From Naganishia liquefaciens (Eukaryota > Basidiomycota > Tremellomycetes > Filobasidiales > Filobasidiaceae): 64,000 nucleotides of DNA. Shown piece after piece: positions 34,570 through 46,926 of the stretch. The notes under the pieces are model-generated. The model did no database searches and was not told the DNA's origin. It was given only the letters and a program-made list of their open reading frames with translations. How positions within the stretch are numbered: the stretch's first letter is position 1; each line of letters starts with the position of its first letter. The stretch lies in NCBI GenBank assembly GCA_013423385.1, contig BLZA01000023.1:685782-749781 (forward strand), given 5' to 3'. Position numbers and translations under genes: made by a program.

Positions 34570-36201
34570 ATGTCAACACTACACAGCGACAACTTCGCTA
34601 CTAATGCGATTCACTCTGGATCGGCTGCCGATGCCAATACTGGCGCAGTCATTCCACCCATCTCCCTGAGCACAACGTATAAGCAAGAGTCCATCGGGAT
34701 TCACAAGGTATACATGCATCGTATGCTCGACTTTCCATAAAGCTGACATGGATTCTTTGCAGGGCTTCGAGTACTCCCGCTCCGCCAATCCCAATCGGAA
34801 CGACTTTGAGACTCTTCTGACATCACTCGAAGCTGGCAGCGAAGAGACCATTGCATTCTCTTCTGGATCGGCTGCCACGGCTGCTGCCGCCCAGTGGGCG
34901 TCGTTGTCTGAGGATGAGGGCGGAGCCCGTACTGTCGAAGATATCGCTCAAGGGAGAAAGTCGCACATACTCAGTATCAACGATGTGGTACGTCTTACGT
35001 ATCTTTGGCGAACTGGATATGGCTGATCTGTGCCCATAGTACGGCGGCACCTACCGATACCTCGCTCGCGTTGCAAAGTCTACTGGTAATCTGGAAGCGT
35101 CGTTCCTTGACTTTGACAAAGCCGGCAAGGATGGAATTCGAGAAGCGATCAAGGAGAACACCAAGGTGAGTGAGAGAGATGCATCAGTTTAGTTTCAGCT
35201 CATAATTATCGCATGCAGGTTATCTGGATCGAGTCGCCAACGAACCCGATGCTCATTCTGCCGCCAATAACACTTATTTCAGATATTGTCGCGAGCCTGC
35301 CTGAAACGCGACGTCCAATCATTTTAGTCGACAACACTTTCTTGTCACCGTACTTCTCCAATCCTTTGACTCTGGGGGCCGATGTATGCTTGCACAGCAT
35401 TTCGAAGTACATCAATGGGCATTCGGATGTCATTATGGGCGCATTATCAATAAGACGAGGGCTAGGTTACAAACTGTCGCAGGGGTTGCGTTTCCTGCAG
35501 AACTCCAGGTGAGTGCTGTCTCTGTAGCTGCCGTCTGCTTCATAAACCTTGACTGGCTATGTAGCGGTGGGATTCCTTCTCCCTTCGACTGCTATCTCGC
35601 AAGTCGCGGAGCGAAAACACTGCCTTTGCGAGCACTCAAGCATGGCCTCAACGCTCTCGAGGTCGCGGCTGCCTTGTCGCAGGACAGTCGGATTGCCAAA
35701 GTGTCGTATCCAGGGCTGGCTAGCAGCCCATACTATGAGCGAGCTGTCGGCTCACTTTCGAAACAAGCAAAGAAGGATCTTGCCAAGCTGGGGTGGGACG
35801 TGGAGGCCCTAGACGCGAAAGCCGGCGTTATCAATGGCGTCTTGCAGCCTGAACGAAGCCACTCTGGCGTCGGAGCGTTGCACAAGCAGGGTATACCATT
35901 CAGCGGAATGATCTCGATTCGCCTTCGAAGTCATAATCCATCGGATACCGAGGCCAACCACGCAGTAACCGACAAATTCTTGACATCTCTGCGCCTCTTT
36001 TCGCTCGCTGAATCGCTTGGAGGTGTCGAATCGCTGGCGGAGGCCCCTTGGAAAATGACGCACGGCTCTATCCCCGAAGCACAAAGACTCGAGCTGGGAA
36101 TCGATCCGTGCTTGGTAAGGCTGAGTGTGGGGATCGAGGATGTAGACGACCTGTTGGCAGATATCCGACAGGCTTTGGAAGTGGCCTATGCAAAGGGGTA
36201 A
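34570..36201 (+). CDS. CYS3: Cystathionine gamma-lyase
   Basis: PLP enzyme of transsulfuration that cleaves cystathionine to cysteine, 2-oxobutyrate and ammonia. Five exons, 34570-34707, 34763-34987, 35040-35165, 35219-35508 and 35565-36201; 471 residues. It starts MSTLHSDNFATNAIHSGS; family blocks are PPISLSTTY, YSRSANPNRNDFE, ETIAFSSGSAA, DVYGGTYRY, WIESPTNPML, VDNTFLSPYFSNPL, and HSISKYINGHSDVIMG with the PLP Lys. The C-terminus IDPCLVRLSVGIEDVDDLLADI is typical. The tail is longer than in bacterial enzymes because of insertions around 35740-35870. Cystathionine gamma-synthase and beta-lyase belong to the same fold; sequence feel favours the lyase but I could not align. Confidence 0.92.
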
Positions 36202-36614
36202 ATGAGCACCGGGTCCGAGGAATGCTTGTAGGCATATAGATGCCCTCCGGTATGCATGGTTGCAATCTGCCATAGCCTGGCTTCGCATTTCTCGCTGATC
36301 AGAAACGAACCGAGTCCTGCTTGCCGTCCAAGATTATCAATACTCTTAAAATACTCTTAAGCAAAGGACACGGGACTGATTCGATGGATCGAAGATGAGA
36401 CATTGCTCGAGGAGAGGCCTTTATGCCACACTGTACTGTCGTTCTATCTTTTGGTGTACCTGAGATGACGTTTTGGAGCGATCGAGCATCTGATCGAGCA
36501 GTCCACTTTCATTCGAGAGATGTCTGAACCGCATCAAGATATGTCCCTTCTCGTGCAGGATTACTCGCAAGGAGATTGCTTTATTGCTTACACAAGGAGG
36601 AGACAACCTTCGAA
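36202..36614. other. Intergenic region between CYS3 and RQC1
   Basis: About 410 bp with a short direct repeat AATACTCTTAA near 36340-36361. No gene seen. Confidence 0.5.
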
Positions 36615-39365
36615 ATGGCGAAAAGACTCAACAAGAGGCAGCAGCGCGAACTCGAAGAGTTGAGGGAGCTTGAAGCGACAAAGGTTGAGCTACAATCAAA
36701 TGTGCAAGCCGAAACTTCGGAGAGCGAGGAAGAGCAGGTAATAGCGCCCGTCAACAAGAAGTTCAATCCATTCGATGCTGTAAGCTTTTTTCGCATACGC
36801 ATTTTATGCACGACAATTGTCGGATCATAGCTGACGGTGATCACGCCCAGCTTGATGCAGGCGAGGAGGATGAGGTAGAGCTCGAACAGTCCGAGGAGGA
36901 GTCAGCAGAGGCGCCATCAACGGTCTGTCGCCATCAAGCCTCTGAATGCAATATTAGGAGGGCTGATCTCGCTTCGTCAGGCGACGAACAAGAAGAAGAA
37001 CAAAAAAAGGAAGAAGAAGAAGACAGCAAGCAATATCGCTGAAGATACCGCAAATCCTCCTGCTAACTCAACACGGTCAACGGAACCATCATCGATTGGC
37101 AAGAAGAGCAACAAAAAGTCAAAGAATACTGAAGAAGATGAATTGGATGAGGTAGATCGAGCCATCCGAGACTTGAACCTGAAGTAAGTCTCTTTCTCCA
37201 GAGGCGCCCGACAGGCTGGACTTACGAATGGTGGGTTCCGAAGATACGGCGACGCGTCTGGCTCTCAGGCGGTCGCGGCAGAAGAAACCAAGGATTCTGC
37301 CAGCTTCGCTAGAGTCCGATCACTTCTGTCTGTGGATCCGAAAACTCTGGATCCTGATGCGGAATTGAAGCGATTCTTCGGAGCAAAAGTGGTCAACTCT
37401 GCTCAACAATCAACGGGGTCTAAAGAGGCACGTTACGCCAAAGTATTCGAGAAGCACATCAGTCGGATGCGTATACTATTTGCTAAGCCCAAGATGACAT
37501 GGCCGATCACTTCATCTTTCGGTGGTCTCGGTATGTCTGCATTGAACGAGGCAGAAGTGAACGACATCCGGGAAGTCCATCAACATGCGCAAGACATGTC
37601 AGGAACAAACGAAAAGTGGTTCACTTTCGAACATGATGGCGGCTACCGCCAGACACAACTGCAATTCCTGGGAGCAATCCGAAGTCATGGTAAATCATGC
37701 TGCCAATATTCTCCGTTCACAGCGCTCACAGAGACCCGTCTGTCCAGATCCCAACCAATTACAAGCCCTCCTGTCCGTGTACCCCTGGCATATCGACACT
37801 CTGCTACAAATGGCAGCGATCTACCAACAGCAAGGCGGTAAGTCTTGATTATTAGGGCGACCTGTGCACAAAGCCTGATTCGATCCACTCCAGACATCGG
37901 TGCTGCGGCCGACTACTGCGAAAGAGCAATGTTCGCCTTTGATCGGGCTCTCATGCCTGGATTTAGCCTGAATGGCGCATGCCGACTGGACTTTGATCGG
38001 GTGGAGAATCGCCCGCTGTTTTTGGCCCTGCACAGAGAAGTCACGTAAGTGTCTATGAGGTGGGTGGAAGAACCAGTGACTCTATCTTCGAGGACTGCAG
38101 ACATCTTGCTCGACGGGGTTTGTGGCAGACTGCCTTCAACTACTGCAAGATACTCTTGTCATTGGATCCTCATGTGCGTCAAACCAGGAAATGGTGGCTT
38201 TCAAAATTGAGGAATCTGATTACTATATTCCATCAGACTGATCCTCATGGATCTCTCTTATGGCTAGACTTCCTCGCTGTCAAGGCGAACAATGTCGACT
38301 GGCTCGACCAGGTTGCAGAGACCATGGATGTCAGCCATCTTCCAGGTTTCGCTTACAACAGGGCTCTAGGGTTGCGCATCAAGTCGCAAGGCAAAGTAAG
38401 GAGATAGAGGTGACGTCTTCATCATCTAAGGTTGGACTAACGCGCACCTTCAGGCAGATGAAGTCAGCGATAAAGCGCTACAGCAAGCGATTCTGGCGTT
38501 CCCGCATGTCGTCTTAATCCTGGCAGATAAAGCAGGGTTCTCCGTGGACCAGAAAGTCCGCGACCGTCGGGAATTTGACATGGAGGTCGCATACAGGTAA
38601 AGTTGCTAGTTTCTCTTCATGAGGGCTTGTGCTGACTGTCCGTTGTCAACCGCAACTCAGCAATAACAAGGACATCTCGTTGCACCTTCTGGCACATATA
38701 TACGCTAATCGATGCGCACCCCTGTGGAAAGAATCTTCGGTTGCAAACTGGATGAGAGATCAAATCAACGTCGTAGCGGATGGCCTCCAGTCAGGAGCGC
38801 TGAAACGACCAGCAACGCCAATTCCTTACGATGGCGAGAACCAAACAGGGAGCATGCCGCTCTGGCTCATCAGGCACGCTTATCTTTCGGAAACATATAT
38901 GGGATTCATGCCAAGCGACATTCAAGCACACATGGGTTACGCTTTCGATCCGGTACCGCCCTTCACAGCAAAAACTTTCTACAATGATGCATATTTCCAT
39001 TCCCGAGGGACCTCTTCACATCGTGCGGCAAGTTCTCATTCAAACGATCTTCAAGACCCCAATTTGGCCGGAATCAGAGATAGATTGATGACCTGGGTGA
39101 ATCAGCTTGGCGGCGACGAAAACAACAGGAGAGGCTTTATGAACGCGATTTCAGAAGCTTTGCGAGGCATGTTGACGACAGAGGAGTACGCGAACGCGAA
39201 TGATGATCAACGCCAGGCTATGGATGACGCGGTATGGTGCACTCTGCTATCCTTGAGGCGAAACATTACTAACACGGGCTTTGTTGACAGCTTTTGAATC
39301 AGATTATGGATGATGTGCTAGGCGACGATGACGAAACCGACATGCCCGGGGCGTTCCCTGAATAG
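36615..39365 (+). CDS. RQC1: Ribosome quality control subunit Rqc1 / TCF25 homolog
   Basis: TCF25-family protein; the yeast member Rqc1 works with Ltn1, Rqc2 and Cdc48 on stalled 60S nascent chains. Eleven exons: 36615-36779, 36851-36922, 36981-37183, 37244-37689, 37748-37837, 37894-38044, 38101-38173, 38237-38395, 38454-38596, 38661-39231, 39291-39365; 715 residues. The start MAKRLNKRQQRELEELRELE leads to an acidic stretch, a Lys-rich block (NKKKNKKRKKKK-like), then the TCF25 domain: FTFEHDGGYRQTQLQFLGAI, DPNQLQALLSVYPWHIDTLL, DYCERAMFAFDRALMPGF, RRGLWQTAFNYCKILLSLDP and DPHGSLLWLDFLAVK. The C-terminus is acidic (DDVLGDDDETDMPG). All introns rebuild the frame. Confidence 0.92.
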
Positions 39366-39820
39366 CTTCGTGGACCTTAACGAATTGTCTTGTAGCTTCA
39401 GGGATCATGAGAGTATTCCCGATGACCACTATCACGTTCAATGCATGTCTCATCTATGCGATTCGGGGCGAGCGGTCCTGGCAGGTGATCAGGAGAGTGG
39501 CTTGATATCCGTCAATCGCATCCGATACATGCCGGCTGACGTATTCATGATACAGCGCATCTCCATTTGTGTGACATTGAGCGGTGCACAGACGAGAACA
39601 ACTGTATATTATTGTCAAACCGGTAGCTGCCGTAGCTTTATGCCCCCGGATAAGCAAATTGGGAGGAAAGTCCCGCTCAACACGCCCGACGACCCATCCA
39701 AGCAATCGCCCGACACTCCCGAGGCTCCACCCTTCCAATTCCCCAGATCCGCTGCGCGCCAACCCAAATCCCACAACATAGAGAAGCCGTTGCCAGGAAA
39801 AGCAGAACGGTGTGAACCGT
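39366..39820. other. Convergent 3' region between RQC1 and RPS24
   Basis: About 455 bp between two stop codons, holding both 3' UTRs. Short open frames on both strands are not supported. Confidence 0.5.
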
Positions 39821-40756
39821 TTACTTCTTCTTGGCGGGCTCTCCGGCCTTCTTCTTCAAGGTACCTCGAACCTTCTTCTGCCTGTTCTTCCTCTCCTTCC
39901 TGTTCTTTCGGTTGGTCTTCTCGACCTTGGTGGCGAGACCGGACTGAGCGTAGACGTTGCGTGAGCTTTGACAGACCAATAGCAAGGCGTAGATGACTCA
40001 CCCTCACGAGTCGGTGCTTGGGCTCGAACTGCTTCTGCGAGGCCTCGTCATCGTAGATGAGACCGAAACCGGTGGATCGACCACCACCGAACTTGGTCTA
40101 TAGAGAGCGAAATGACAACGTCAGCCACAATAATGATGTCAATCCATCTCCTTGCCGCACCTTGAAGCCGAAGACGGAGACTCGCTCCTTGTCGGTCTTG
40201 TACAAAGCGGCCAACTTCTCGCACAGCTCCGATCGGGAGACGGTAGCTCGGGTGGGGTGGAGAACGTCAAGAACGAACTGCTTTCGGTTAAGCAATCGGT
40301 TGGTGATGAACTTTCGGGTTCGGAGGGTAATAGGGCCGGTGGGATCCTGAGAATGGCAGTCACAGTTGATCAGTCTATGCCAGATTGACCGCATCGGCAA
40401 TAACGGCTCTCGGTGAATAGTCAGGCCTGGGCGGTATGTCTGGCGATCCCTCGCTGGTGGTGATTCGACAGGATGACGATCGGTGACGATGCTCGTAGGC
40501 GACCCAACGTTGTTTTCTGCCAGCGTGTTCTTCCCCCTTGTTCTGGCTTCAATGCTTGCTGTCTGCCATTCGCATCAACTGCACCAATTTCCCATCTATC
40601 CTCGACAATACCATATCCTTTTTCGTCCTTCTCCCTCAAGCTGATTCTCTCCATCTTCCGTCAAGTGCCCGATAAGTGTCTCGTCTTGAATTTGCCGCAG
40701 GCCTGACCTGATTCCACCGAGGCGTCGCCACTGCATCACCGACGCAAACTCACCAT
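39821..40756 (-). CDS. RPS24: 40S ribosomal protein eS24
   Basis: Structural protein of the small ribosomal subunit. Four exons (low-high): 39821-39943, 40002-40097, 40161-40346 and 40754-40756; 135 residues, the usual length. The first coding exon is the ATG alone, followed at once by a 407-bp intron, the longest I resolved in the window. The protein runs [76 protein letters not shown] and ends [11 protein letters not shown]. Ribosomal protein genes often carry a large first intron next to the start codon, sometimes with regulatory or snoRNA content; I searched for box C/D pairs on the transcribed strand and saw none. Confidence 0.97.
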
Positions 40757-41318
40757 CTTGACGGGCTTGGATGTTTTGTGAAGACTTGCTTGACGGTCGA
40801 CCGAAGAAACTTGTTACCGCAGCAAAAGCAAACCTTGAAGAGAGCCGTCCTGTCACCGGGTCGTGGGCGCGGGTGAGGGGCGCGACGGCGAATCGCGCGA
40901 CAAGTCAATGCCGGTCGCTGATTCGCCTCCGATCGTCGGCGACAGGCATCGGCGGGCAGGCTGACACAGTCTGGCTGGGCTGAGCCTGAGGGATTGCCTG
41001 CAGCCTGGGTTGGCCCCCAGAATAAAGAAGCGCGATCGTTGCCCTGCTCAAGCGCAAGACACAGAAAAACTAGCTCGAATCTGCTATGCTCTGGACTTTT
41101 GCGTTTCCGCCCTCTTTGGGTCCTCGGGTCTGTCTTGATCAGCGTTTGCGGCTCCGAATAGCGGAAGCAGCCATCCCCGAGCGATCGAAGAGCGATCGAG
41201 TGACGATATCAACTTGTCTCAACTTTCCTGTAGCTGGTCTCCCGCGCACAAGGACAGCAGCTCAGACCAGAAACATTGCATCGTATAGCCTTGACCCTCC
41301 CACTCTTACGTTCTGGCT
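40757..41318. other. Divergent promoter region between RPS24 and RRP43
   Basis: About 560 bp, GC-rich near 40860-40950 (GGCGCGACGGCGAATCGCGC-like), shared by RPS24 (minus) and RRP43 (plus). No TATA-like box stands out; no gene seen. Confidence 0.5.
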
Positions 41319-42520
41319 ATGGCAAACTCGACAGACACGACAACATCGGATGATCAGATCCTCACGGAAGCAGCCGCATACAAGCGCTTATATCCTGCGG
41401 AATACCTCGAGAGATTCGTTGCCGAAGAAGTAAGACCTGATGGCAGAGAGAAGGGTCAATGGAGAGACGTGCGCATCAATGTCGGTAAGTCCATTCTTCC
41501 ATCAGGCCCGGGCTTGTCCGACGCGAAATGCTCTTAGGGGCTGTCTCAACGGCCAACGGATCGGCCTTGGTCAGACTCGGTGACACGACAATAGTATGTG
41601 GGATCAAAGCAGAGGTGGCAGAGCCGGATTGGAAGACACCAAATCATGGTTGGATAGGTCAGTCCGCAGCCTCATGCCGAAACATCATGGAATCAAATAT
41701 TGATTCCATTAATAGTCCCAAATCTGGACTTGCCTGCCATCTCATCGCCTCTGTTCAAGCCAGGACCGCCGGCCGAAGAGGCACAAGTGTTCTCGCAACA
41801 GCTGAATGATCTGCTAGTCTCGTAAGTCCGCCCTCTTGGCGACACGGCTTCTGTTGATTGCCGCACCGTCTTAGGTCGAATGTGTTGCCCTTGTCTACAC
41901 TTTGCATCGAGCCTAAGAAAGCAGCATGGGTTCTCTACGTCGATCTTGTCTGCGTCAACTACGACGGAAATGCTTTCGATGCTAGTGTTTTGGCCATCAT
42001 GGCCGCTCTCCGTGATAGTAAGCACAAGCGCAGTGATGGGCAATTATTTTGTCAGCTGATCAGTATATTGTCCGTATAGCCAAATTGCCAATAGCGAGAT
42101 GGGATGAGGATCTGGAACAGGCGATTTGCTCGAGGACAGAGACGTGGAGTCTGCGGGAGAGCCTAACTTGCACACCATTGGCTTGCACCTTCGGCATTTT
42201 CAAGGGGTACGTCCATATTAAATAGCGCTTGTAGGTGAGACTGACCAGGGTTATATCCTGATAGCGAGCATTTGTTACCCGATCCGACGGCCTTTGAGAC
42301 GCCACTGATAGATACGACAATAACCATAGCTCTGGACGCTGAAGACGCGTCATCTGTATCAGTACAAGGCAAGGCATCCAAGATACGGCTTGTGAGACAG
42401 AATGGATTGGGCGGATTGGGCGGAAAGCAGAGCATGACGGGGATAGCGTTATTGGGACATTGCATTGGCGTGGCGAAAGAAAGAGTAAAGGCGATGAGTG
42501 GGGTGTTGTACGTAGTGTAG
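41319..42520 (+). CDS. RRP43: Exosome ring subunit Rrp43 (EXOSC8-like)
   Basis: RNase PH-fold subunit of the nuclear/cytoplasmic RNA exosome ring, catalytically inactive in known members. Six exons: 41319-41484, 41538-41657, 41716-41821, 41875-42017, 42080-42206 and 42265-42520; 305 residues. Marks are YLERFVAEEVRPDGR near the N-terminus, INVGAVSTANGSALVRLGDT and TIVCGIKAEVAEPDWKTPNH, VPNLDLPAISSP, WVLYVDLVCVNYDGNAFDAS, AIMAALRDTKLP and a C-terminal strand ITIALDAEDASSVSV. These fit Rrp43/EXOSC8 rather than Rrp42 or Rrp45 (Rrp42 and Rrp45 start with different blocks), but the three paralogs are close and only an alignment would settle it. Confidence 0.85.
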
Positions 42521-42940
42521 CGGGTGATCGGGCTCGTTCTTCGTGTTCACAGTTGTATTTATGCGCATCTTCGCATATCTTCCTGATCCTATATTGGTCC
42601 GAGTCAATTCCGCTCTCGGCCAGATCTATCAGCCGAGGAGCCATGTCTTTAGCGATCCTTCCTCAGAGGATGTGAAGTCCTATAGTCGGCAAGGATGACA
42701 CACAGCACTTGATCTGACCTCGACGATATGGCTCACGGCGCGGCAATATATAGCGGAGTAACCCTGAAACCAGCTCTGAAACCCAATAATGTGCGGAAAC
42801 GCGTTCGATCGCTTGCATTCTGCTGAGTCGGTGAAGAAAGTGGATGAAGCATGACTCATGAGCGTTGTTCTACCATTACCTCCAGCAATTGGCGATAGCA
42901 GGTATAGAGGACTACTCGCATTTAGCCCTTGCCAAGCCTC
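42521..42940. other. Intergenic region between RRP43 and SWD2
   Basis: About 420 bp containing the RRP43 3' UTR and SWD2 promoter. A 122-codon minus-strand frame spanning 42680-43048 overlaps the first SWD2 exon and is not called. Confidence 0.45.
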
Positions 42941-44581
42941 ATGGATCCCAGCAAAAATCAGATCACTCAACTCCTCCGGGAATCCAGTAGAACGGGCAAA
43001 TTGCCAGACCTGCCGTCGAGGGATCGGCAACCATTGACGATAGATCAAGTCGTGCGTGAGGCGATTATTTGCTAGTTTTGGCTAGGCTGATACCTGATAT
43101 TGCCTCAGACGAGCTTCGCACCTGCAAAAGTGTTCAAGGGCCTGGTGAAACAACCTCGCAGAGATCCTCGTTCAGCAGAAGAGCCGCCGCTCAATGAAAT
43201 TACCTCGATATGCTTTAGCGACTCTGGAGATCTTTGTACAGTAGCCGGAGAGGACGACTACTTCACGACGTATGACGTCAAGACGGGAAAGTGAGTGAGA
43301 TATGCAGGCATATCAAGATCCCTCCTCAAACAGGCTTGTACGACTTTAGAAAGCACAAATACTTTGCGTCCCAGAAGTATGGAGTGGATCACATCACTGC
43401 CACACACCATACCGGCAATGTACTGCATGCATCCACTAAGGGGAATCACGATGTCCGTTATCACTCTGCGCATGACAATGTTTACCTCAAGTATTTCAAG
43501 GGTCATAAGGAGAAGTAAGTCGGTTGCAAGATCCATTTTAAGCCAAGCGTTTGATACGATTCACTCTCAGGGTCTGCTCAATAAGTATGAGTCCAGTAAA
43601 TTCGACATTCTTGACGGGATCATTCGATGAGACTGTGCTTTACTGGGACCTGCGGTCGGATCGTGCCATCGTCAGTATCCTTTGCCATTGAATATACTGC
43701 TTTCGCCAACCTTCACGCTCTTTCGTGTAGGGGAAACTGAAGAATATGGATGGGCATTGCTTGACGGCATGGGATGGTACAGGCAAAATCTTCGCTGTTG
43801 CGATTCCGAGGAAGCAGATTATATCCCTTTATTCTGTGGATGCCTTCGACAAGGTATGTTTGAATCGGCCTAACGAGACCTCGTATCATACTGATGATTG
43901 CATAGAAACCCTTCGCCTGGGTAACGATTGATGATCCAGGATTGGACAGGATAGCCAACCCTCGACCCCCGATCTTCATGACTTCTCTAGAGTTTTCCAA
44001 TAACGGCAAATACATCTTGGTCGGATGCGCCACGAATGCACATTACGTGCTAGAAGCATTCACCCTGCAGATTGTCGCTCGACTAGAAGGCCACGTCCCA
44101 CTGGGCTTCGAAAGAAAGGGCGTCACCAGAAGTGGAGCGGAAATATGCTGGACACCTGATTCCCGATACGTGTTAGCGGGTAAGCGAGCTCTCGATCCCT
44201 GCTTGGAAGATAGGTCATTCATGCCGAAGTTCACATCAGGTGACAAGGACGGTAAAGTGTGCATCTGGGATCTTAATCCAAAAACAGGGAACGCGGATCT
44301 TGTCCCGCCAATTCAACCATTGCCTTACGAACCGGGACCGCGGAGACCAGCGACAACATTGCCTACGCTCAATGTCATGAATGAGAAGAGGGAAGCTGGG
44401 GAAAGTGCCAGAGTAGTCAAGTTCAACCCTCGATACGCCATGTTCGCCTCGGCGGGAGCAGATGCGGTAAGTCGACGTTCATTGTCCGAGGAAGTGGGGA
44501 AGCTCAAATTCAATCCTTCAGGCATTATGGCTTCCGAGAAAAGACGCACCGGCGGAGGACGAGGACACGAATATAGGCTAG
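42941..44581 (+). CDS. SWD2: WD-repeat protein Swd2/WDR82
   Basis: WD40 subunit shared by the COMPASS histone H3K4 methyltransferase and the cleavage/polyadenylation factor. Eight exons: 42941-43051, 43109-43290, 43350-43514, 43571-43670, 43731-43853, 43906-44179, 44240-44466 and 44522-44581; 413 residues. Family blocks in order: [117 protein letters not shown] and the closing [20 protein letters not shown] with WLP. The N-terminal exon adds about 37 residues ([20 protein letters not shown]) that WDR82 lacks. That first exon is inferred from frame and donor only. The rest is secure. Confidence 0.9.
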
Positions 44582-44830
44582 TCTGATTCCTTTCCGAATC
44601 AGAAAGTGGTTGTATAACTTAGATAAAAATAGACTCAATGGCATTATACATTTGTGTACAGCCTTGCATGCGTGCAGAATGACAGCTTTATCTGGACTTG
44701 TCGCTTGAATTTGCCTCGAAGCTTCACATTCCACCGTTGTGGTCACCGGATGATCCGTAAGGAATATATTCTGGGAGAGAATGAATGGAGAGGCAGCCTG
44801 ATCAATTTTCTGCTCGTTCTCGCGCGAGTT

Positions 44831-46926
44831 TTACTGACTTAGTGCGCTGCGGTTGATTTCTGAAATACTGTTGAATCCTCCGACTCCCATTCTGGTGTAT
44901 CGCAAGAAAGCCTGAGCCTCCCTGATGCAGTTGGCAAGCATGCAGGTTGTGCTTACAGAATATCGAAATCCGCCAGCAGTGACTTCATGACATGGCGAAC
45001 CCCTTCTTCGCCGGCTATGCCCATCCCGTAGATCCACAAGCGCCCTACGAGAACCGCTTTCGCTCCCAAAGCAAGCGCCTGTGTAACGAAATAAGCGGTC
45101 TGTGCACGGTCTGCCTCATCAGGTGGAACGAATGGGTAATGACTGACCTTGAAAACGTCAGCACCACCTCGAATTCCTAAGAGATGTCGATAAGATCAGT
45201 TTTTACGGTCAGCTTACGGTACTCCTCTTTGAGGTTTCCCACCTGAGTCGAAAAGAATCGTTGTCTTATCGCCCACGGCTATTCGCAAAGATCAATCGAC
45301 TTGAATCGGATCCATCGCGAGCAACCTCTCGATACATACCATCAACAATCTACGAAACATCATGGTCGGGAGGATCAGTCCTGGTGTCTTCACTAATAAG
45401 GCGCAATTACTGAATGGCATACCTCAGGGAGAACATCCAAGGATCCGACTACGAATTCGCTGATCAGCACAAAGAGAGACTCAAAGCTAGATCGGACTCA
45501 CCTGCTCCGTCTACTTGTCGACCTGCATGATTGCTGCCTGTAGGATTTGGATCGATCAGATGATGCAAGTCTGCCTTCCAGCACATCGCAGGAGCTCACA
45601 AACTATGCCATCCACCCCAAGTTCCACAGCTTTCTTTGCATCGGCGACAGACTGTATCCCCTTAAGCAAGAACGGCTTGTCTCCACTGATTGTCTTCCAT
45701 TTCTTCATGACCCGGGGGAGATCATTCCAGGAAAAGGCCTTCCCTGTAAGGTTGGGTTGATCAGACAACTGTCTGGAACGGTCGGGTAGGGCACGAACCA
45801 TGCCAGACTTGGTCGATCCATAGTTGACCTGTTTCAACCGGATTCTTTTCCTTGCTCCAACCCCGTTCCTGCATGCGCTTTTGGAAAACGGGATCAGACC
45901 ACCCAAGTTCTGCTCCTATGCCTTTGTAGAATGCGTAGTTAGAAGCCGCGACATCACCGTGTCGCCATCCGAGCTGCCATGTATCTGTTTCGGCCAGATA
46001 CATTAGGATTCCTCTATAGGCTCACAGGCGATCCCCTCACCCAGAGTCCAGATACTATGGGCATCAGCCAAGTCGTCGGCTTTAGCAGAATGCTTGTCAG
46101 GAGCCAGGAAGCATTACACGAACCATGCGGTGAAACCGTTGTCCTGTGGGATATATAGAAGAATGCTCAGCCCGACAGTAATCATCTTGGTTCCGGTACG
46201 TACAACAGCCCTTCGCAAGATGCTCTCCATTAGCTCTTCGTCCGGAGGAGAGTACAGTTGGAAGAAGCGGACGGCGTTGGCTCCATTCGCCTCCGCGACA
46301 TCTTCGATGGATTGCGACGACGCAGTAGACAGGCAGTACGGTAATCCCAATTCTCCTGCCACCTTAGCTGAGTTGAGCTCGCCCAGAGGGTGATAAATTT
46401 TCTGAGCAGAGACAAAGGCGATTCAGATGATGTGCAATGGAGACGTGGTCATCCGCAGCCTCACATTGATGCCGACAGGGGCGAAGCAGATAGGGGCAGA
46501 GATCTTGTGGCCGAATAGCTCGGTTGTCGTATCTCTGGCGTTAGTGTCAACCAGCATCCTGGGCACAATTCGTTGTCTGAAGAAAAGAGGGGCAGTCAAA
46601 ACGCATAATGGGGCGGACTACTCGTTTGCTGTCACACGTACCGATAGAAAGCTGAGAGACGCAACGACCTCAGGGTTCAGTTTGATATCTTGCGCTGGCG
46701 AAAGTCGCTCACCCTCTCTATTCGCTCTATGAGTGAAGCTGTTGCCTGCATTGCTGCTCGCATACAGCCATCCTCCCTCACTCAATTTCTGTTTCGCCAG
46801 GCGTTCCAACTCGTCCGGGTCAGTGCTGAACAGAGGGTGTTTCTGCTCGGCAGCGAGCATAAACATGTCTCTTCGATAGAGATCCCAGTGCGGGGTAGAT
46901 CGGGTCGGTAGATTGGTCGGGTCCAT
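44831..46926 (-). CDS. FMN-dependent alpha-hydroxy acid oxidase (lactate 2-monooxygenase-like)
   Basis: FMN enzyme oxidising a 2-hydroxy acid such as lactate. Many short exons run from ATG 46926 to a TAA at 44831-44833. The start is MDPTNLPTRSTPHWDLYRRD. Blocks: SAPICFAPVGINKIYHPLGE, GLPYCLSTASSQSIEDVAEA, AVRFFQLYSPPDEELMESIL, TDTWQLGWRHGDVAASNYAF, KPFLLKGIQSVADAKKAVEL, the active-site CSNHAGRQVDGA with the catalytic His (rebuilt across an intron near 45520-45590), LWIYGMGIAGEEGVRHVMKS and the end ILMGVGGFNSISEINRSALS. The TLDTWQLGWR-type insertion is the mark of the fungal lactate-monooxygenase-like branch rather than cytochrome b2: no heme domain is present. No signal peptide; a cytosolic or peroxisomal enzyme is likely, though no SKL-type end is seen. 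Confidence 0.85.

Noticed and set aside
40347-40753. Box C/D snoRNA in the RPS24 first intron
   Set aside because: No TGATGA/CTGA pair with terminal stem was seen on the transcribed strand.
42680-43048. 122-codon minus-strand frame before SWD2
   Set aside because: Overlaps the inferred first SWD2 exon in antisense and has no recognisable family.
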